Shown: piece after piece, positions 5,424-6,183 of the stretch
Layout: every line of letters begins with the position of its first letter
Position numbering within the stretch: position 1 is the first letter of the stretch
From: an uncultured Microbacterium sp.
GTDB lineage: Bacteria > Actinomycetota > Actinomycetes > Actinomycetales > Microbacteriaceae
Assembly: GCA_937926065.1 (NCBI GenBank)
Contig: CALANM010000229.1
Coordinates: 1-6,183 of the forward strand
Direction of reading: 5' to 3'
Length of the DNA: 6,183 bases
The notes under the pieces: model-generated
What the model saw: the letters and a program-made list of their open reading frames with translations, nothing else
Told to the model about the DNA's origin: nothing
Databases searched by the model: none
Translations under genes and position numbers: made by a program

Positions 5424-6183
5424 TCAGTCACAGGAGCCCTTCTCGCGCGCGGCGCCTTCGCGCAGGATCGCACTGTCGATCTCGAAGCGGGCGACCACGG
5501 CGCCACGCTCAGCCCTCGCATCGGTGAGCGTCACGGCGGCCGGGAGACGATCGGCGATGCACACCTCCCAGTCGCGCACGACCGTCGACGCGATCGCGCC
5601 GAACTGCCGCAGCACCGCGTCAGCGGAGACCTCGGCGCCCGCCACGCGGAACGTCGTCGGCGTGAGCACGAGGTCGCCGCCCTGGGCCCGCGGCGTGAGC
5701 GCGACGCCCACGGGCACTCTCGCGAGCAGAGCGTCGATCTCGAAGGTGGCCGCGAGATCCGGCGCGTCGATCTCGACGGTCGCCGCGGGGAAGCCGTCGA
5801 TCGACGAGAGGAGACGCTGGAGCTGCGGCTCGTCCAGCGTGACGGTCGCGTATGCGCCGCTCCAGTCACCGTCGCCGAAGACGGGAACGTCCTTCGCCTC
5901 GACGACGATGTCGCCGCTCGCGTCGCCGAGGGGGATGTCGTCGGATGCCACGCGCACCGATGAGATGCTGCCCGCCAGCAGCGGCAGCAGCACGGACCCC
6001 GGAAGGTCGACGTCGATCTCATGGTCGGCCGCGAGATCGAGGCGCGTGATCGCCTGCTCGCGGATCGTGCGCTCGATGAGGCCGCGGGCGACCTGCTCGC
6101 CGACGATCCACGCGACGGCCATCAGCACGACCACGACGAGCAGCGCGACGATCCACGGCCAGCGGCGCCGGCGGGGCTCAGCC
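5424..6183 (-). CDS. Membrane-anchored DUF2993 / LmeA-family protein (start outside window)
   Basis: The visible 252 residues run in from the right edge and end at a TGA. They begin with AEPRRRR, followed by one hydrophobic segment at visible residues 8-27 (WPWIVALLVVVLMAVAWIVG). This is a basic N-terminus with a signal-anchor or signal-peptide core, so the rest should lie outside the cytoplasmic membrane. The ectodomain shows the DUF2993 pattern: GLIERTIREQ after the membrane segment, an alternating beta-rich middle with SVRVASDDIPLG, and a C-terminal CIADRLPAAVTL motif, ending in KGSCD. LmeA of mycobacteria is a periplasmic phospholipid-binding protein of this family needed for mature mannan synthesis; a similar role here is only inference. 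A GTG at 6134 could open a shorter frame but would remove the basic residues before the helix, so the real start is probably upstream of the window. Confidence 0.75.
   Translation of the reverse strand, partial: AEPRRRRWPWIVALLVVVVLMAVAWIVGEQVARGLIERTIREQAITRLDLAADHEIDVDLPGSVLLPLLAGSISSVRVASDDIPLGDASGDIVVEAKDVPVFGDGDWSGAYATVTLDEPQLQRLLSSIDGFPAATVEIDAPDLAATFEIDALLARVPVGVALTPRAQGGDLVLTPTTFRVAGAEVSADAVLRQFGAIASTVVRDWEVCIADRLPAAVTLTDARAERGAVVARFEIDSAILREGAAREKGSCD

Noticed and set aside
1..6183. tRNA or rRNA genes, CRISPR arrays, insertion sequences, phage attachment sites
   Set aside because: No cloverleaf-like segment, no spaced repeat array, no transposase frame and no terminal inverted repeats were seen; the intergenic gaps are short.

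Overview
The window looks like chromosomal DNA from a high-GC actinobacterium, most probably a Microbacterium or another Microbacteriaceae. The basis is the very high G+C content, strong G/C preference at third codon positions, the protein sequences as I recognise them, and a gene order (lysA, hom, thrC, thrB, rho) that is also known from Mycobacterium tuberculosis. The genus is an inference from memory, not from a search.

All genes read on the minus strand, so transcription runs from high to low coordinates. From the right edge: (i) 6183-5424, the body and C-terminus of a membrane-anchored DUF2993/LmeA-family protein whose start lies outside the window; (ii) 5423-5300, a short intergenic gap with a weak hairpin and a candidate -10 box for the operon; (iii) lysA, diaminopimelate decarboxylase; (iv) hom, homoserine dehydrogenase with an ACT domain; (v) thrC, threonine synthase; (vi) thrB, homoserine kinase; (vii) a 154-base gap carrying a candidate promoter, a small palindrome and an out-of-frame start with a strong Shine-Dalgarno; (viii) the first 132 codons of rho, cut by the left edge.

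lysA, hom, thrC and thrB are packed without gaps (8-base overlap, 1-base gap, 4-base overlap) and form one aspartate-family operon. LysA closes the lysine branch. Hom, ThrB and ThrC take aspartate semialdehyde to homoserine, O-phosphohomoserine and threonine. Regulation visible in the sequence is the ACT domain of Hom (feedback inhibition, by family knowledge) and tight translational coupling. No threonine or lysine leader peptide or riboswitch is apparent. No U-tract terminator separates thrB from rho, so rho may receive operon read-through in addition to its own candidate promoter.

The core of the window is ordinary housekeeping DNA, and I see no evidence for a new multi-gene system. The parts most worth a second look are the rho leader, with a candidate upstream ORF overlapping rho out of frame, and the long acidic low-complexity N-terminal tail of Rho.
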